A DNA stretch of 64,000 bases, from assembly GCF_013523055.1 (NCBI RefSeq), contig NZ_JAAMQM010000010.1, forward strand, positions 62,001 through 126,000. The letters run 5' to 3'. The first letter of the stretch is position 1. Each line of letters starts with the position of its first letter. Source of the DNA: Pseudomonas capeferrum (GTDB taxonomy: Bacteria; Pseudomonadota; Gammaproteobacteria; Pseudomonadales; Pseudomonadaceae). The position numbers and the translations under genes are program-made. The notes under the pieces are model-generated. The model saw only the letters and a program-made list of their open reading frames with translations. It was not told the origin of the DNA and ran no database searches. Below, piece after piece: positions 35,965 through 48,096 of the stretch.

Positions 35965-36717
35965 ATGACGGTCTATTTCATCGGTGCTGGCCCCGGCGAC
36001 CCCGAGCTCATCACGGTCAAGGGCCAGCGCCTGATCCGCCAATGCCCAGTAATCATCTATGCCGGCTCGCTGGTGCCTGCCGCGGTGCTCGAGGGTCATC
36101 AGGCACACACCGTGATCAACAGCGCGGAACTGAACCTCGACCAGATCGTCACGGCACTGCGCGGTGCCCATGACAGAGGCCAGGACGTGGCCCGCGTTCA
36201 CAGCGGCGATCCCAGCCTGTACGGCGCCATCGGCGAGCAGATCCGCCACCTGCGGGAGCTGGGTATCGACTACCAGATCATTCCGGGAGTAACGGCCACG
36301 GCGGCCAGCGCTGCCTTGCTTGGCTGCGAATTGACGCTGCCGGAGGTGTCGCAGACCGTTATCCTCACCCGCTACGGCGACAGCTCGCCGATGCCCGAAG
36401 GCGAAGCGCTGGCCGATCTGGCGCGTCACCGCAGCACCCTTGCCATTCACCTGGGCGTGCGGCATCTGCAGAGGATCGTCGAAGACCTGCTTCCCCACTA
36501 TGGCGCCGACTGCCCGATCGCCGTGGTCCACCGCGCGAGTTGGCCAGACCAGGACTGGGTGCGAGGCACGCTGCGGGACATCGTGGCAAAGGTCACGGCC
36601 AAGGGCTTTCGACGCACGGCCCTGATCCTGGTCGGCCAGGTATTGGGCGACACGCCGTTCGCCGAATCGGCGCTGTACCGCGCTGGCCATGCCCATCTCT
36701 ATCGCCCAGGTCACTGA
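35965..36717 (+). CDS. cobM: Precorrin-4 C11-methyltransferase CobM
   Basis: 250 residues of the tetrapyrrole methylase fold: VYFIGAGPGDPELITVKGQR, YAGSLVPAAVL, HSGDPSLYGAIGEQ, and YQIIPGVTA. It methylates C-11 of precorrin-4 using S-adenosylmethionine. It follows cobE by ten bases. Confidence 0.95.
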   Translation: MTVYFIGAGPGDPELITVKGQRLIRQCPVIIYAGSLVPAAVLEGHQAHTVINSAELNLDQIVTALRGAHDRGQDVARVHSGDPSLYGAIGEQIRHLRELGIDYQIIPGVTATAASAALLGCELTLPEVSQTVILTRYGDSSPMPEGEALADLARHRSTLAIHLGVRHLQRIVEDLLPHYGADCPIAVVHRASWPDQDWVRGTLRDIVAKVTAKGFRRTALILVGQVLGDTPFAESALYRAGHAHLYRPGH

Positions 36718-36783
36718 GAGGATTGCCAAGCGACCCTGGGCCGTCGCAGACTCGTCGCTCCCGCCGCGAACCGAGATCTCATC

Positions 36784-37077
36784 ATGCTTGAGCTGCGCCC
36801 CTGTTGTGAATGCTGCGCTGTCGAACTGCCCGGCGACAGCCTCGATGCACTGATCTGCTCCTTCGAGTGCACCTTCTGCCGTGCCTGCGGCGAAGACCAC
36901 CTCCAGGGCCGTTGCCCGAACTGCGGCGGGCAGCTGTCAGCCCGTCCGCCGCGCGTGGGCGCGACCCTCGCGAACAACCCCGCCAGCCGCGAACGCATCG
37001 TCAAGCCTCATGCCGGGTGCCAGGTAACCCGGCAGACAGCGGCTCACAATCTGTGTAATCCGACAGCGCAGCCGTGA
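36784..37077 (+). CDS. DUF1272 zinc-binding protein, 97 aa
   Basis: The N-terminal ~55 residues carry eight or more cysteines in pairs (CCECC, CSFECTFCRAC, CPNCGG), the DUF1272 pattern that binds two zinc ions. The C-terminal 40 residues are unstructured and variable. Function is unknown. Confidence 0.9.
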   Translation: MLELRPCCECCAVELPGDSLDALICSFECTFCRACGEDHLQGRCPNCGGQLSARPPRVGATLANNPASRERIVKPHAGCQVTRQTAAHNLCNPTAQP

Positions 37078-37274
37078 TTTACTGAATCGTGACCGGTAAA
37101 ACCGACATATTTGTAGTCCTTTTCTACACTTCAACACTGTTTATTCAACATCCTCTTACTGGGCATTACCAAACATAGGGAATCGACGTATCGTGCGCGC
37201 GCTGCCGGCCTGGACCAGCAGCCGTATTCCTGGGCCATTCAGGAAACAGCCCACATTCCTACAGGAGTTACCTG

Positions 37275-37892
37275 ATGACTACCGTGCTGATGGTCGATGA
37301 CCACCCGACCGTACGACTGGCCGTGCGAATGCTGCTCGAAAGGGAACGTTTCACCGTAATCGGCGAAACCGGCGATGGTATCGAAGCCGTCCAACTCGCT
37401 CGAACCCTGTCACCCGATGTAGTCATTCTCGACATCGGCCTGCCCGGGCTCGACGGCATGGAAGTCATCAAGCGTCTCCATCTGCTGGATCCCGCGCCAA
37501 AGGTCATGGTCCTTACCGGCCAGCCGCCCGATCTGTATGTGAGACGCTGCCTGGATGCGGGCATCGCGGCCTTCGTCAGCAAGGGCGAAGATCTGGATTC
37601 CATGGTTTTCGCCTTGAAAGCGATGGTCAAGGGCTACTCCACCTTTCCGCAGATGTCGGTCAACAGCAATACGCTGGAAAGCGAGGCGGCTCGCCTGGGC
37701 AGCCTCTCCAACCGGGAAATGGAAGTGCTGCGTCGCCTGTCCCAAGGCGAAAGCAACAAGCACATCGGCGAGCACATGAATCTCAGCGCCAAGACCATCA
37801 GTACCTACCGAGGGCGCATCATGGACAAGCTCAAGACAGAGTCGCTGGTGGAGATGGTGGATCTGGCCAAGCGCAACAAGGTGGTGGAGTGA
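37275..37892 (+). CDS. LuxR-type response regulator (BvgA/EvgA-like)
   Basis: 205 residues. Receiver domain (VLMVDDHPTVRLAVRMLLER; phospho-Asp in VVILDIGLPGLDG), then a NarL/LuxR HTH (LSNREMEVLRRLSQGESNKH, SAKTISTYRGRIMDKL). ACAGGAG lies close upstream. It is followed by the hybrid kinase, its likely phosphodonor, with only a six-base gap. Confidence 0.9.
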   Translation: MTTVLMVDDHPTVRLAVRMLLERERFTVIGETGDGIEAVQLARTLSPDVVILDIGLPGLDGMEVIKRLHLLDPAPKVMVLTGQPPDLYVRRCLDAGIAAFVSKGEDLDSMVFALKAMVKGYSTFPQMSVNSNTLESEAARLGSLSNREMEVLRRLSQGESNKHIGEHMNLSAKTISTYRGRIMDKLKTESLVEMVDLAKRNKVVE

Positions 37893-37898
37893 AGCGCG

Positions 37899-40800
37899 AT
37901 GAAAGCCGCGCTGCTGATCCTGTTGATGGCGCTCATGCTGCCATCCTTCGCCGGCACTGCGTCGCCAGGCGAGCGGCGGCAGTTGCTGGCTCGCTCCCAG
38001 AGCGTGACGGCGCACATGCCGCTGGACGAGGCCGATCGTCGCTGGCTGCAAGCGCGAAAGGTCCTGCTGCTCGGAAGCTCGCGCCCCGACTATCCGCCGT
38101 TCGAGATCAACGTCAGCCAGCAGGACTATGAAGGGCTCAGCGCCGACTACGCTGGGCTGATCAGCCAGTTGCTGGGTATTCGCATCGAAGTCATGCGCTT
38201 CACCGATCGTCAGGCCGCCGTGGAGGCTTTGCGTCAAGGCCGGATCGACCTGCTCGGCAGCTCCAACGCCTTCGAAGCAGCTGACGCCGAACTGATCCTC
38301 AGCCAACCCTACGCCGAAGATCTGCCCGTGATCGTCACCGCGGCGGGCCGCACCCTTGGAGAGGGCGATGACCTGGACGGCCTGCGCCTGGCGACGGTCG
38401 ACCATTATCTGCCCTTGGAGACCGTGCGCGCGCTCTATCCCAAGGCACGGCTGGTTCCGCTCTCTTCGACCCTGGCGGGGATTTCGGCAGTCGCGCTCGG
38501 CCAGGTCGACGCCTACCTCGGCGACGCCATCAGCAGCGACTACCTGATCGGCAGAAACTACCCGGGGCGAGTCAAGATCGATCACTTCATCCAACGCCCT
38601 CCCGAGTCGTTCGCTTTCGCTCTGGATCGTACCCAGCAACGGCTTGCAAGGCTGGTCGACCGGGCACTGGAGCGAATTTCCGACAGCGAGCGCCTGAACA
38701 TCCTGCGACGCTGGTCCAGCGGCAATACCAGCCTGTTGCTGGAGCGCAGCCTGGCCGCGCTGACTGACGAAGAACAGCACTGGATCGACACACACCGCGA
38801 GATCCGCGTCATGGTCGATCCGCATCTGGCACCGCTTGCGTTCAATGACGAAAGTCAGCAACTACGCGGCATCACCATCGACCTGTTGGCCAAGGTCGGA
38901 TTGCGTACAGGACTGCGCTTCGATATCACCTCGATCGAGTCGGTTCAATCGATGGTCGACCAGGTGGCCCAGGGCAAGGCCGAGCTCATAGGTGCTCTGG
39001 GCTATGGCAATCAGCGCGCCGAGCGATTGCGTTATACCCGCCCCTACCTGATCAGCCCACGAGTACTGGTGGGGCGCATGGATGCAGCGCCACTGGCGGC
39101 GCCCCCTCGGCTGTCGGGAAAACGCCTGGCGGTGGTGCGTGGATCCCCCGCACAGGATCGACTGTTGCAACAGCATCCGGGCATTCGTCTGGTGCAAGTG
39201 GAAAACCCGTTGAAAATGATGGAAGCCGTTGCCAAAGGGAACGCCGACTTCGCCTTGAGTTCGCAGATCAACGCCGCCTACTACATCAACCAGGTTTTCA
39301 AGGGCAAACTGCGGGTTGCCTCGATCTATGGGGACGATCCGGCCCTTGCCGCATTCGCGGTGACCCCTGGACTGCCCCTGCTGCAATCGATACTCGACAA
39401 GGCGTTGCTGAGCATCCCGCCAGAGGAAATGGAGCAACTGATCAACCGTTGGCGCACCAATGCGGTGGTGAGTGACAGCCCATGGCGCAACTATCGCTCG
39501 CTGGTCTTGCAGATTCTGATCCTGGCCGCGCTACTGTTGGCCGGGGTGGTGTTCTGGAACCATTACCTGCGCAAGTTGATCGTCCAACGCATGCAGGCGC
39601 AACAGGCCTTGCAGGCCCAACTGGCGTTGACTCGAGGGCTGCTGGAGCAGCTGCACCAGGCCAAGGAGCATGCCGAGCAAGCCAGCCAGGCCAAGAGCAC
39701 CTTCCTGGCCACCATGAGTCATGAAATCCGCACGCCCATGAATGCCGTCATCGGCTTGCTCGAACTGGCCCTTCAGGACAGCGCCGTAGGTCGATACGAT
39801 CGCGAGGCGCTTCATACCGCGCATGATTCGGCCGTCGGCCTGCTGGCGCTGATTGGCGACATCCTGGATATTTCCCGTATCGAGGCCGGTCATCTGACCT
39901 TGCAACCCATTGCGACCGACCTTGTCGCCCTGGTGCGCTCGACCGTGCGTGTGTTCGATGGCAACGCACGGATCAAGGGGCTGCAGTTGCAGACCCGGTT
40001 GCCGGACAGCTCCGCCTGGCTGATGATCGACCCCCTGCGATTCAAGCAGGTGCTGTCGAATCTGTTGAGCAATGCCATCAAGTTCACTGAACAGGGCAGC
40101 GTGCGGGTCTCACTCCAAGTGTCCGCCTCAGGTTCGGCCGATGTCGTCGACATCGACCTGCGGGTACAGGACACCGGCATCGGTATCACCCCGCAGGACC
40201 AGGCACGGCTGTTCACTGCCTTTACCCAGGTCGAAGGCCCCCGCGCGCGCCAGGGCGCAGGGCTGGGCCTGGTGATCAGCCGCACGCTTTGCCAGATGAT
40301 GGGAGGGACACTGGAGCTCGATAGCCAGCGAGGCACCGGTACAAGGGTCGACGTGCGCCTGCAATTGCCGCGCGCGCGGGAACCGCTGCCGCAAGCGCCA
40401 TCCGCCCCCGTCGAACAGGCCGGCGGGCGCGCGCTGGAGATACTGGTGGTCGACGATTACCCCGCCAACCTGATGCTGCTGGACAAGCAGTTGGCTACCC
40501 TCGGCCATCAGGTGACCCTTGCCGAAAACGGCGAACAAGCGTTGGCACTTTGGCAAGCCGGCCATTTCGACATGGTCATTACCGATTGCAGCATGCCGAT
40601 CATGGATGGGCATGCACTGGCGCGACAGATTCGCGCCCAGGAACACCTGCAAGATCACGCGCCCTGTCGCATCCTCGGCGTCACGGCCAACGCCCAGGCC
40701 GAAGAACGCGAACGCTGCCTGACCAGCGGCATGGACGATTGCCTGTTCAAGCCGATCGGCTTGCAGACCCTCAAAGCCCATCTACCGATGGCTCACGACA

Positions 40801-41183
40801 TCGAACCCCGGGCGGACCCGCTCGAGGTACTCCCGCAACGAGCGAGCGGCTTCGCGCTAGATGAACTGACCTACCTGACCCAAGGCGACCCAGCCTTGAT
40901 AAACCGCCTGGTCGAGCAGCTGTCGCGCAGCACCGCCGAAGATCTCCGGAGTTTGCGTGGCTTACGCGCCTCGCCGGACGAACACGCCTTGCGGCAGCTC
41001 GTTCATCGGATCAAGGGTGGGGCGAAGATGTTCAAGGTCAGAGGCGTGGTGCAAGACTGCGAGGCCCTTGAACGGGCCCTTGCCACAGGCGAGTCAACGG
41101 AACCATTGCTGGAAAACCTGGAAGCCAGTCTCGCCAGCCTGCAGCAGGATCTCAAGGACGCAACGAGCCCAGTGCAGGATTGA
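37899..41183 (+). CDS. BvgS-like hybrid sensor kinase
   Basis: 1094 residues. Signal peptide; two tandem periplasmic venus-flytrap (SBP_bac_3) domains (~45-270, ~285-515); one membrane helix (~530-550); HisKA with [10 protein letters not shown] (~608); HATPase with NLLSNAIKF and GAGLGLVIS; a receiver ([10 protein letters not shown], Asp in [12 protein letters not shown] ~893); and an Hpt domain ([12 protein letters not shown] ~1038). This is the full four-step phosphorelay of the BvgS/EvgS family. It lacks an obvious PAS domain between membrane helix and HisKA; a short coiled-coil replaces it. The ligand is unknown; relatives bind small acids or amino acids. Confidence 0.93.
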   Translation: MKAALLILLMALMLPSFAGTASPGERRQLLARSQSVTAHMPLDEADRRWLQARKVLLLGSSRPDYPPFEINVSQQDYEGLSADYAGLISQLLGIRIEVMRFTDRQAAVEALRQGRIDLLGSSNAFEAADAELILSQPYAEDLPVIVTAAGRTLGEGDDLDGLRLATVDHYLPLETVRALYPKARLVPLSSTLAGISAVALGQVDAYLGDAISSDYLIGRNYPGRVKIDHFIQRPPESFAFALDRTQQRLARLVDRALERISDSERLNILRRWSSGNTSLLLERSLAALTDEEQHWIDTHREIRVMVDPHLAPLAFNDESQQLRGITIDLLAKVGLRTGLRFDITSIESVQSMVDQVAQGKAELIGALGYGNQRAERLRYTRPYLISPRVLVGRMDAAPLAAPPRLSGKRLAVVRGSPAQDRLLQQHPGIRLVQVENPLKMMEAVAKGNADFALSSQINAAYYINQVFKGKLRVASIYGDDPALAAFAVTPGLPLLQSILDKALLSIPPEEMEQLINRWRTNAVVSDSPWRNYRSLVLQILILAALLLAGVVFWNHYLRKLIVQRMQAQQALQAQLALTRGLLEQLHQAKEHAEQASQAKSTFLATMSHEIRTPMNAVIGLLELALQDSAVGRYDREALHTAHDSAVGLLALIGDILDISRIEAGHLTLQPIATDLVALVRSTVRVFDGNARIKGLQLQTRLPDSSAWLMIDPLRFKQVLSNLLSNAIKFTEQGSVRVSLQVSASGSADVVDIDLRVQDTGIGITPQDQARLFTAFTQVEGPRARQGAGLGLVISRTLCQMMGGTLELDSQRGTGTRVDVRLQLPRAREPLPQAPSAPVEQAGGRALEILVVDDYPANLMLLDKQLATLGHQVTLAENGEQALALWQAGHFDMVITDCSMPIMDGHALARQIRAQEHLQDHAPCRILGVTANAQAEERERCLTSGMDDCLFKPIGLQTLKAHLPMAHDIEPRADPLEVLPQRASGFALDELTYLTQGDPALINRLVEQLSRSTAEDLRSLRGLRASPDEHALRQLVHRIKGGAKMFKVRGVVQDCEALERALATGESTEPLLENLEASLASLQQDLKDATSPVQD

Positions 41184-41193
41184 GGCGAGGATT

Positions 41194-42216
41194 TCAACAG
41201 GAGCTTTCACGCACCACCAGCTCGAACCCGAGATCCTGCCGCGATACGGCGACCTGCTTTCCATCGAGCAACGCCAGCAAAGCCTGGGCAGCGCCTCGAC
41301 CGACAGCGGCGCGCGGGGTACGGATGGATGTCAGTGGCGGAACCATGTGCGCCGAGGCCGGCAAGTCGTTGAAGCCGACCATCGCTACCCTGCCCGGCAC
41401 ATCGACCCCCTGTCGCAGGGCCTGCAGAAGGGCACCGTGGGCCAGGTCATCGTTGCAGAAGAAAATCCCATCGACGTCAGGTGCCTTTGCCAAAAGGTCG
41501 CTGAACAACTCGCCGCCCAGGCCGATGGACGAGAGCTGCGGTGCCAGCAACTCCAGCTCCGGCGCCGATTTTCCGGCTTCCGCGAGCACCTGGCGAAAGC
41601 CCTCGGCGCGCTGCATGACGCGGGGATCGAGCTGCGCGGCGACGAATGCGAGGCGCTTGCGCCCACTTTCGAGCAGATGCCGAGCGGCGGCGCGCCCGGC
41701 TTCGATCTGGGAGAACCCGACAGAAATGGCTTTCTCCGAGTCGCCAAGCTCCATCATGTGCACGCACGGGACGCCGCTTGCCTGGAGCATCTGCCGTGCC
41801 GCATCGCTGCGATCGAAGCCGGTCAGCAACATGCCACAGGGCTGGTAAGCCATGTAGTTGCGGATAAGGTCCTCCTCTTCCGCCGCGTCGTAGTGATAAT
41901 TACCAATCAAGACCTCCATTCCCCGCGGACGCAGGACCTCATGGATCGCCTCGAGCGTGTCGATGAACAGCTGGTTGGACAACGACGGAATCAGCACGAC
42001 GACCGAATGACTTCGCGCCGATGCCAAGGCTCGCGCTGCCGGATTGGCGACATAACCCAGGCTGGCCGCGGCCGTGATGACTTTTTCCACCAGCGCGGGG
42101 GCGACCGTGCTGATGCCTCGCAAGGCGCGAGAAGCGGTAATGGGAGAAACTCCCGAGAGCCTGGCAACTTCTGCCAGGGTCGGACGACCTGTAGTACGAG
42201 AGCCGATGCGTGTCAT
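41194..42216 (-). CDS. gntR: LacI-family gluconate repressor GntR
   Basis: 340 residues. LacI-type HTH at the N-terminus (TLAEVARLSGVSPITASRAL), then a periplasmic-binding-protein-like sensor. It is divergent from gntK and gntT, whose products take up and phosphorylate gluconate, so it should repress them until gluconate or 6-phosphogluconate binds. A near-palindrome lies directly before the start. Confidence 0.9.
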   Translation of the reverse strand: MTRIGSRTTGRPTLAEVARLSGVSPITASRALRGISTVAPALVEKVITAAASLGYVANPAARALASARSHSVVVLIPSLSNQLFIDTLEAIHEVLRPRGMEVLIGNYHYDAAEEEDLIRNYMAYQPCGMLLTGFDRSDAARQMLQASGVPCVHMMELGDSEKAISVGFSQIEAGRAAARHLLESGRKRLAFVAAQLDPRVMQRAEGFRQVLAEAGKSAPELELLAPQLSSIGLGGELFSDLLAKAPDVDGIFFCNDDLAHGALLQALRQGVDVPGRVAMVGFNDLPASAHMVPPLTSIRTPRAAVGRGAAQALLALLDGKQVAVSRQDLGFELVVRESSC

Positions 42217-42224
42217 AGGAATGT

Positions 42225-42240
42225 TGTAATTTTACTACTT
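42225..42240. promoter_or_regulatory. Putative GntR operator
   Basis: GTTGTAATTTTACTAC is a near-perfect palindrome (one mismatched pair) just upstream of gntR, with the symmetric form expected of a LacI-family site. It could serve autoregulation and, through the divergent promoter, gntK. Confidence 0.5.
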
Positions 42241-42423
42241 GCAAAGGTGAAGGAACGGGTAATAAGGTAGCGCTGTCCCAGGACACAGGCAATGCAATCT
42301 TTGACGGCATACTGTGCCTGGCGTCCATACTGCGCCAAACAAGATCAATAACATCGGGCGAAGCGTTGCGACCTGGCCACGGGCCTTCGGAGACAGCGCT
42401 ATCCGACCCTGCAGGAGGTACTG

Positions 42424-42963
42424 ATGAACGCTCCCCTTTCCGCGATCGTGGTGATGGGTGTAGCCGGTTGCGGCAAAAGCTGTATCGGCGCCGCCATCGC
42501 ACTCAAGAGCGGTGGCCGCCTGATCGAGGGCGATGCCTTCCACCCGGTTGCCAATATCGAAAAGATGACCGCTGGCATCCCGCTCGACGACGAAGATCGC
42601 GCAGGCTGGCTGACGCTTTTGGGCGAAGAGCTGCGCATCGCCGTCCAATCCGGCGAACGCCCCATCCTCACCTGTTCCGCGCTCAAGCGCCGCTACCGCG
42701 ACACCCTCCGCGATGCCGTTCCCGAACTGGGTTTCGTGTTTCTCGAACTGAGCCCCGCCGAAGCCGGACGCCGCATCATGGCGCGGCCCAGCCATTTCAT
42801 GCCGGCCACCCTGATAGACAGCCAATTCGCCGCACTCGAGCCTCCCAGCGACGAGCCCTTGACCTTGACGCTGGATGCTACCCGCTCCATCGAGGTGCTT
42901 GCCGAGTCGGTCGATCACTGGCTCAAGCGCTATGGCGGGCCAGCCGTCGTGCGCACGGCCTGA
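42424..42963 (+). CDS. gntK: Gluconokinase GntK
   Basis: 179 residues. P-loop GVAGCGKS, EGDAFHP, and LTCSALKRRYRDTLR followed by FLEL match bacterial gluconokinase. It converts gluconate to 6-phosphogluconate for the Entner-Doudoroff route. CAGGAGG precedes the start. Confidence 0.95.
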   Translation: MNAPLSAIVVMGVAGCGKSCIGAAIALKSGGRLIEGDAFHPVANIEKMTAGIPLDDEDRAGWLTLLGEELRIAVQSGERPILTCSALKRRYRDTLRDAVPELGFVFLELSPAEAGRRIMARPSHFMPATLIDSQFAALEPPSDEPLTLTLDATRSIEVLAESVDHWLKRYGGPAVVRTA

Positions 42964-43076
42964 CCGGGCCATTGCGGCCCATCAAGACAGCGCTATCCGG
43001 GCGCCCCACGGCGTCCCAAGCTCCCCCTACAGCGAAGTTCCGCTTACAAAAATGACAAAAGCGAGGCTCAACAACG

Positions 43077-44429
43077 ATGTTCGGACTGGCTACTGACACC
43101 TACCTGCTTCTCGATGCCCTGGTGACCATCATCGGGCTTATCCTGCTCATCACCCACTTCAAGGTTCATCCCTTCGTGGCACTCACCCTGGCAGCGGGCT
43201 TCCTCGGCCTGACCTCAGGCATGCCAGTGGCCAAGGTCATGAAAGCGTTCCAGGACGGCTTTGGCGGCGTGCTCGGTTTCGTTGGCATCGTGCTCGCCCT
43301 CGGCACCATGCTCGGCAAGCTGATGGCCGACTCGGGCGGCGCCGACCAGATCGCCAGGACGCTGATAAGCGCCTTTGGCGTAAAACGCGTGCACTGGGCG
43401 ATGATGCTGTCTGCCTTCCTGGTGGGCATCCCCTTGTTCTTCGAGATCGGCTTCGTGCTACTGATCCCGCTGGTGTTCATCGTCGCCAGGCGTTCGGGGG
43501 TCTCGCTAATCAAGATCGGCATCCCGCTGCTGGCCGGTCTTTCCGTGGTCCATGGCCTGGTTCCCCCACATCCGGGGCCCCTGCTGGCGATCGGCATCTT
43601 CAATGCCGACATAGGCAGGACCATCTTCTATGGCCTGCTGGTCGCGCTGCCGACCGCCGTGATTGCCGGCCCTCTGTTCGGCAACTTCATTTCACGCTAT
43701 ATCCCCGGCAGCCCGTCTGCGGAATTGATGGACCAACTGGCCCGCGAGTCCGAGCTCAAGAACCTTCCAAGCTTCAGCGTGACCCTGGCGACCGTGTTGC
43801 TGCCGGTGTTTCTCATGTTGCTCAAGACCTTCGCCGACGTGGTCCTGCCCGCCGAACACATCGTCCGCCAGTGGATGGACCTGATCGGTCACCCCATCAC
43901 CGCCCTGCTTGCCGCGCTGCTGCTGGCGTTCTACACCTTCGGCGCCGCGCGAGGCTTTTCCCGCCAGAAGATCATGAAGCTGCTCGACGAGAGCCTGGCG
44001 CCGACCGCCGCCATCGTGCTGATCGTCGGCGCCGGTGGCGGTTTCAAGCAGATGCTGGTGGATACCGGGGTCGGCAACGTCATCGGGCAGATGGCCGTGC
44101 AGGCGGAAATCTCGCCGATCCTGCTGGCCTGGCTGGTAGCCGCGGTGATCCGCATCGCCACCGGTTCGGCAACGGTCGCCACCATCACCGGGGCAGGCAT
44201 CGTCGCGCCTGTGGTCGAGCTCGTTCCAGGCGTCAACCGGGAGTTGCTGGTACTGGCTACCGGCGCCGGCTCGCTCATCCTCTCGCATGTCAACGATGCA
44301 GGCTTCTGGCTGGTCAAGCAGTATTTCAACATGACCGTGGCGGAGACCTTCAAGACCTGGAGCATGATGGAGACCTTGCTGTCGGTGGTCGGAATCGCCT
44401 TCATCATGCTGCTGGCGCGTTTCGTCTGA
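43077..44429 (+). CDS. gntT: Gluconate permease, GntP family
   Basis: 450 residues with about twelve membrane segments. VHGLVPPHPGPLLAIGIFNA, AGGGFKQMLVDTGVGNVIGQ (written here without the leading VG), ATGSATVATITGAGI and SHVNDAGFWLVKQYF are the GntP-family boxes. It imports gluconate with protons. It lies 113 bases after gntK. Confidence 0.93.
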   Translation: MFGLATDTYLLLDALVTIIGLILLITHFKVHPFVALTLAAGFLGLTSGMPVAKVMKAFQDGFGGVLGFVGIVLALGTMLGKLMADSGGADQIARTLISAFGVKRVHWAMMLSAFLVGIPLFFEIGFVLLIPLVFIVARRSGVSLIKIGIPLLAGLSVVHGLVPPHPGPLLAIGIFNADIGRTIFYGLLVALPTAVIAGPLFGNFISRYIPGSPSAELMDQLARESELKNLPSFSVTLATVLLPVFLMLLKTFADVVLPAEHIVRQWMDLIGHPITALLAALLLAFYTFGAARGFSRQKIMKLLDESLAPTAAIVLIVGAGGGFKQMLVDTGVGNVIGQMAVQAEISPILLAWLVAAVIRIATGSATVATITGAGIVAPVVELVPGVNRELLVLATGAGSLILSHVNDAGFWLVKQYFNMTVAETFKTWSMMETLLSVVGIAFIMLLARFV

Positions 44430-44614
44430 CCGTCTGTCGAGATAGCGGCACCGCGCCAGATCGCTGGCCTCATAACATCATGGGCACCGCGCGCGACCTT
44501 CGCCTCGGTGCCGGCTCGCGGGCAACGACGGCCTCAGGTCCATCTGCAGCGAGCAATTGCCCATGAAAGCAACAAGCGCACCCGGTCACGAGTGCTGCTG
44601 AAAAGGAGTTTGAC

Positions 44615-44932
44615 ATGAAGCGATCGCTATCCCCCGTCCTCCTCATCTCTGCCCTGCTGGCTTCACCGTTTGCCTTGGCGGTAGGGACCGGGCCGACCCA
44701 TCCGGATGACCCGCATTCCGTAGCTCCGCAGCCGGGAGCCGACAGCACGCTCAACCCGATCGAAAAGCCGCTTCCGCGCGATACCGATCCGCGGCCGCAA
44801 GGCAACGATCCCGAGAGCCCGCCCGCGCGCCCAGGTGACAACAACGACCTCCCAGGCATGGATGGCACCGGCTCGGAAGGCAACGGCATGCAAGGCGGCG
44901 TCGGTGCGGGCACCAGCGGCAGCCGGCCCTGA
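44615..44932 (+). CDS. Secreted Pro/Gly/Asp-rich protein, 105 aa
   Basis: AAGGAG precedes the ATG. A clear Sec signal peptide (residues 1-22, ending FALA) is followed by a low-complexity region rich in Pro, Asp, Asn and Gly (HPDDPHSVAPQPGADS; NDLPGMDGTGSEGNG). There is no cysteine and no known domain. It is probably a disordered periplasmic or surface protein. It converges with the sigma-54 regulator, one base apart. Confidence 0.75.
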   Translation: MKRSLSPVLLISALLASPFALAVGTGPTHPDDPHSVAPQPGADSTLNPIEKPLPRDTDPRPQGNDPESPPARPGDNNDLPGMDGTGSEGNGMQGGVGAGTSGSRP

Positions 44933-46354
<1,422 letters not shown>

Positions 46355-47816
46355 GGTCCCCTCCCGCTGCGATGGTAAAAACTAGACTGACCTGGGTTCC
46401 CTGCGCTTCCCGACTGCTCAGGCAGACCGAGCCGCCGAAGCGTTCCATGATGCGTTTGACCAATACCAGCCCGACGCCCAGGCCGCCTTGCTTGGTCGTG
46501 AAGAATGGCTTGAACACCATCTGCTCCTGCTGGCGGGTCATGCCCTTGCCGGTGTCGCTCACGACCAGGCATACCCGGCGCTCGTCCAAGGCAAAGACGT
46601 GTGCCGTAAGCTGTCCCCCTTCGGGCATGGCTTCCAGGGCATTGGAAAACAGGCTGTTGAGAATCTGCGTCAGTTGCAAAGGCTGGCTGGCCACCCAGAC
46701 GGCCGCTGGCGCTTCGAGCACGAATTGCACGCCATTGCGCTCCAGCTGTTGGATGAAGGCGTATCGGGCGTCGTCGATGGCAGCGATCAGCTCGACCGCC
46801 TCGGGCTCCTCGCTGGCAGGGCGCAACGACACCAGCAGGTCCCGTACCCAGCGAGACATGCGGTCTACCTGGCTGATGATGTCAGTGATGTTCTTCTGCG
46901 CCGGCGCACTGGCGATGGTCTGGGCCAACTCGGCGCTGGAGCGGATGTTGGCCAATGGATTGCGCAGGCTGTGCGCCACTGCCGACGACATCTCGCCCAG
47001 CGCGACATAGGTCTCGCTGGCCACCAGGCGGTCCTGTTGATGGTGCAGCAACGCCGCCGCGCGGCGCACGATCCAGAACAGGCCGAAATAGATCAATGCG
47101 CCACCAGCCAGGCTCGATGTCCAGATCACCACGTAACCGCGTTGTATGCGGCGGATCAGATCCTGGGGTTCCTTGTAGACCTCGACCATCGACAGCACGC
47201 GCGTGCCTTGGCTGTCGAACATGGGAATGTAGTTCTCGATGAACAGATGCTCGGGCTCGCGTTGGAACTGCTGTTCTTCGCGGTCTTCGTCGGCCTTGTG
47301 GTAACTGGCCGACACGGCCTTGCGTGAGTCGAAGGAGCGATCCAGGTCGCCATCCGCTTCGATTCGCTGTCCTATCAGCCGCGGGTTGGTAGACCAGACC
47401 ACCGTGCGATCCCGCGCATAGACATTGGCCAGAAGCGTATCAGGCAGGTGCTCCACGTGATCGAGGAATTCGTCCCGCGTTGCCTGCGCGAGCGCTGCAC
47501 TTACCGTAGGGTGCTGGCCGTCCAGGCGTGGATCGAGGAGTTCTCCCATGGTCGTTCCCGGCGGCAGTTGCGAATGGCGTACCTCCGCCTGCGCCATGGC
47601 CTGAATGAACTGCGCTGTCAGCATGGCGTCGCGCTCGACGCTGTCATTGACCACGAAACGGGTGGACACATAACCCAGCCCACCGGCGACGGAGGCGATG
47701 ATGAGCAGGCTGACCAGCGAAAACCAGCGCAACAAGTTGAACTGGCGAAGAGGCGATGCCTGCGCTGGAGTCGAGGTAGCGACCTTGTTCGGGACATCGT
47801 TTTCCAGCGTCTGCAT

Positions 47817-48096
47817 GACGTTGTTCCCGCCTCTCATGGGATCCGCGTGCGGATGCTACCGACCGTAGCACAGCAATGGCACTTTGCCGCATCCAAGGAT
47901 CATAACCAGCACTTTCACATCTGCGTGCAAGAACCCAGCCACTCTATCTATTAAATTATTTAATTGCTAAATCAATAGGTTGAAAGCGTTTATTAAAGTG
48001 ATCTCGTGAAAACCACCCCATTGCTGGGCAACCCTTCGATCTATCAATAAAATTCTATATTTTTCAAATAGATATAGAGTATTTCTAAAATATCTT
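47817..48096. other. AT-rich spacer between the two kinase genes
   Basis: Bases 47940-48090 are markedly AT-rich against a GC-rich background and probably hold the promoter of the downstream kinase-regulator pair. No clear sigma-54 site is seen. Confidence 0.4.
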
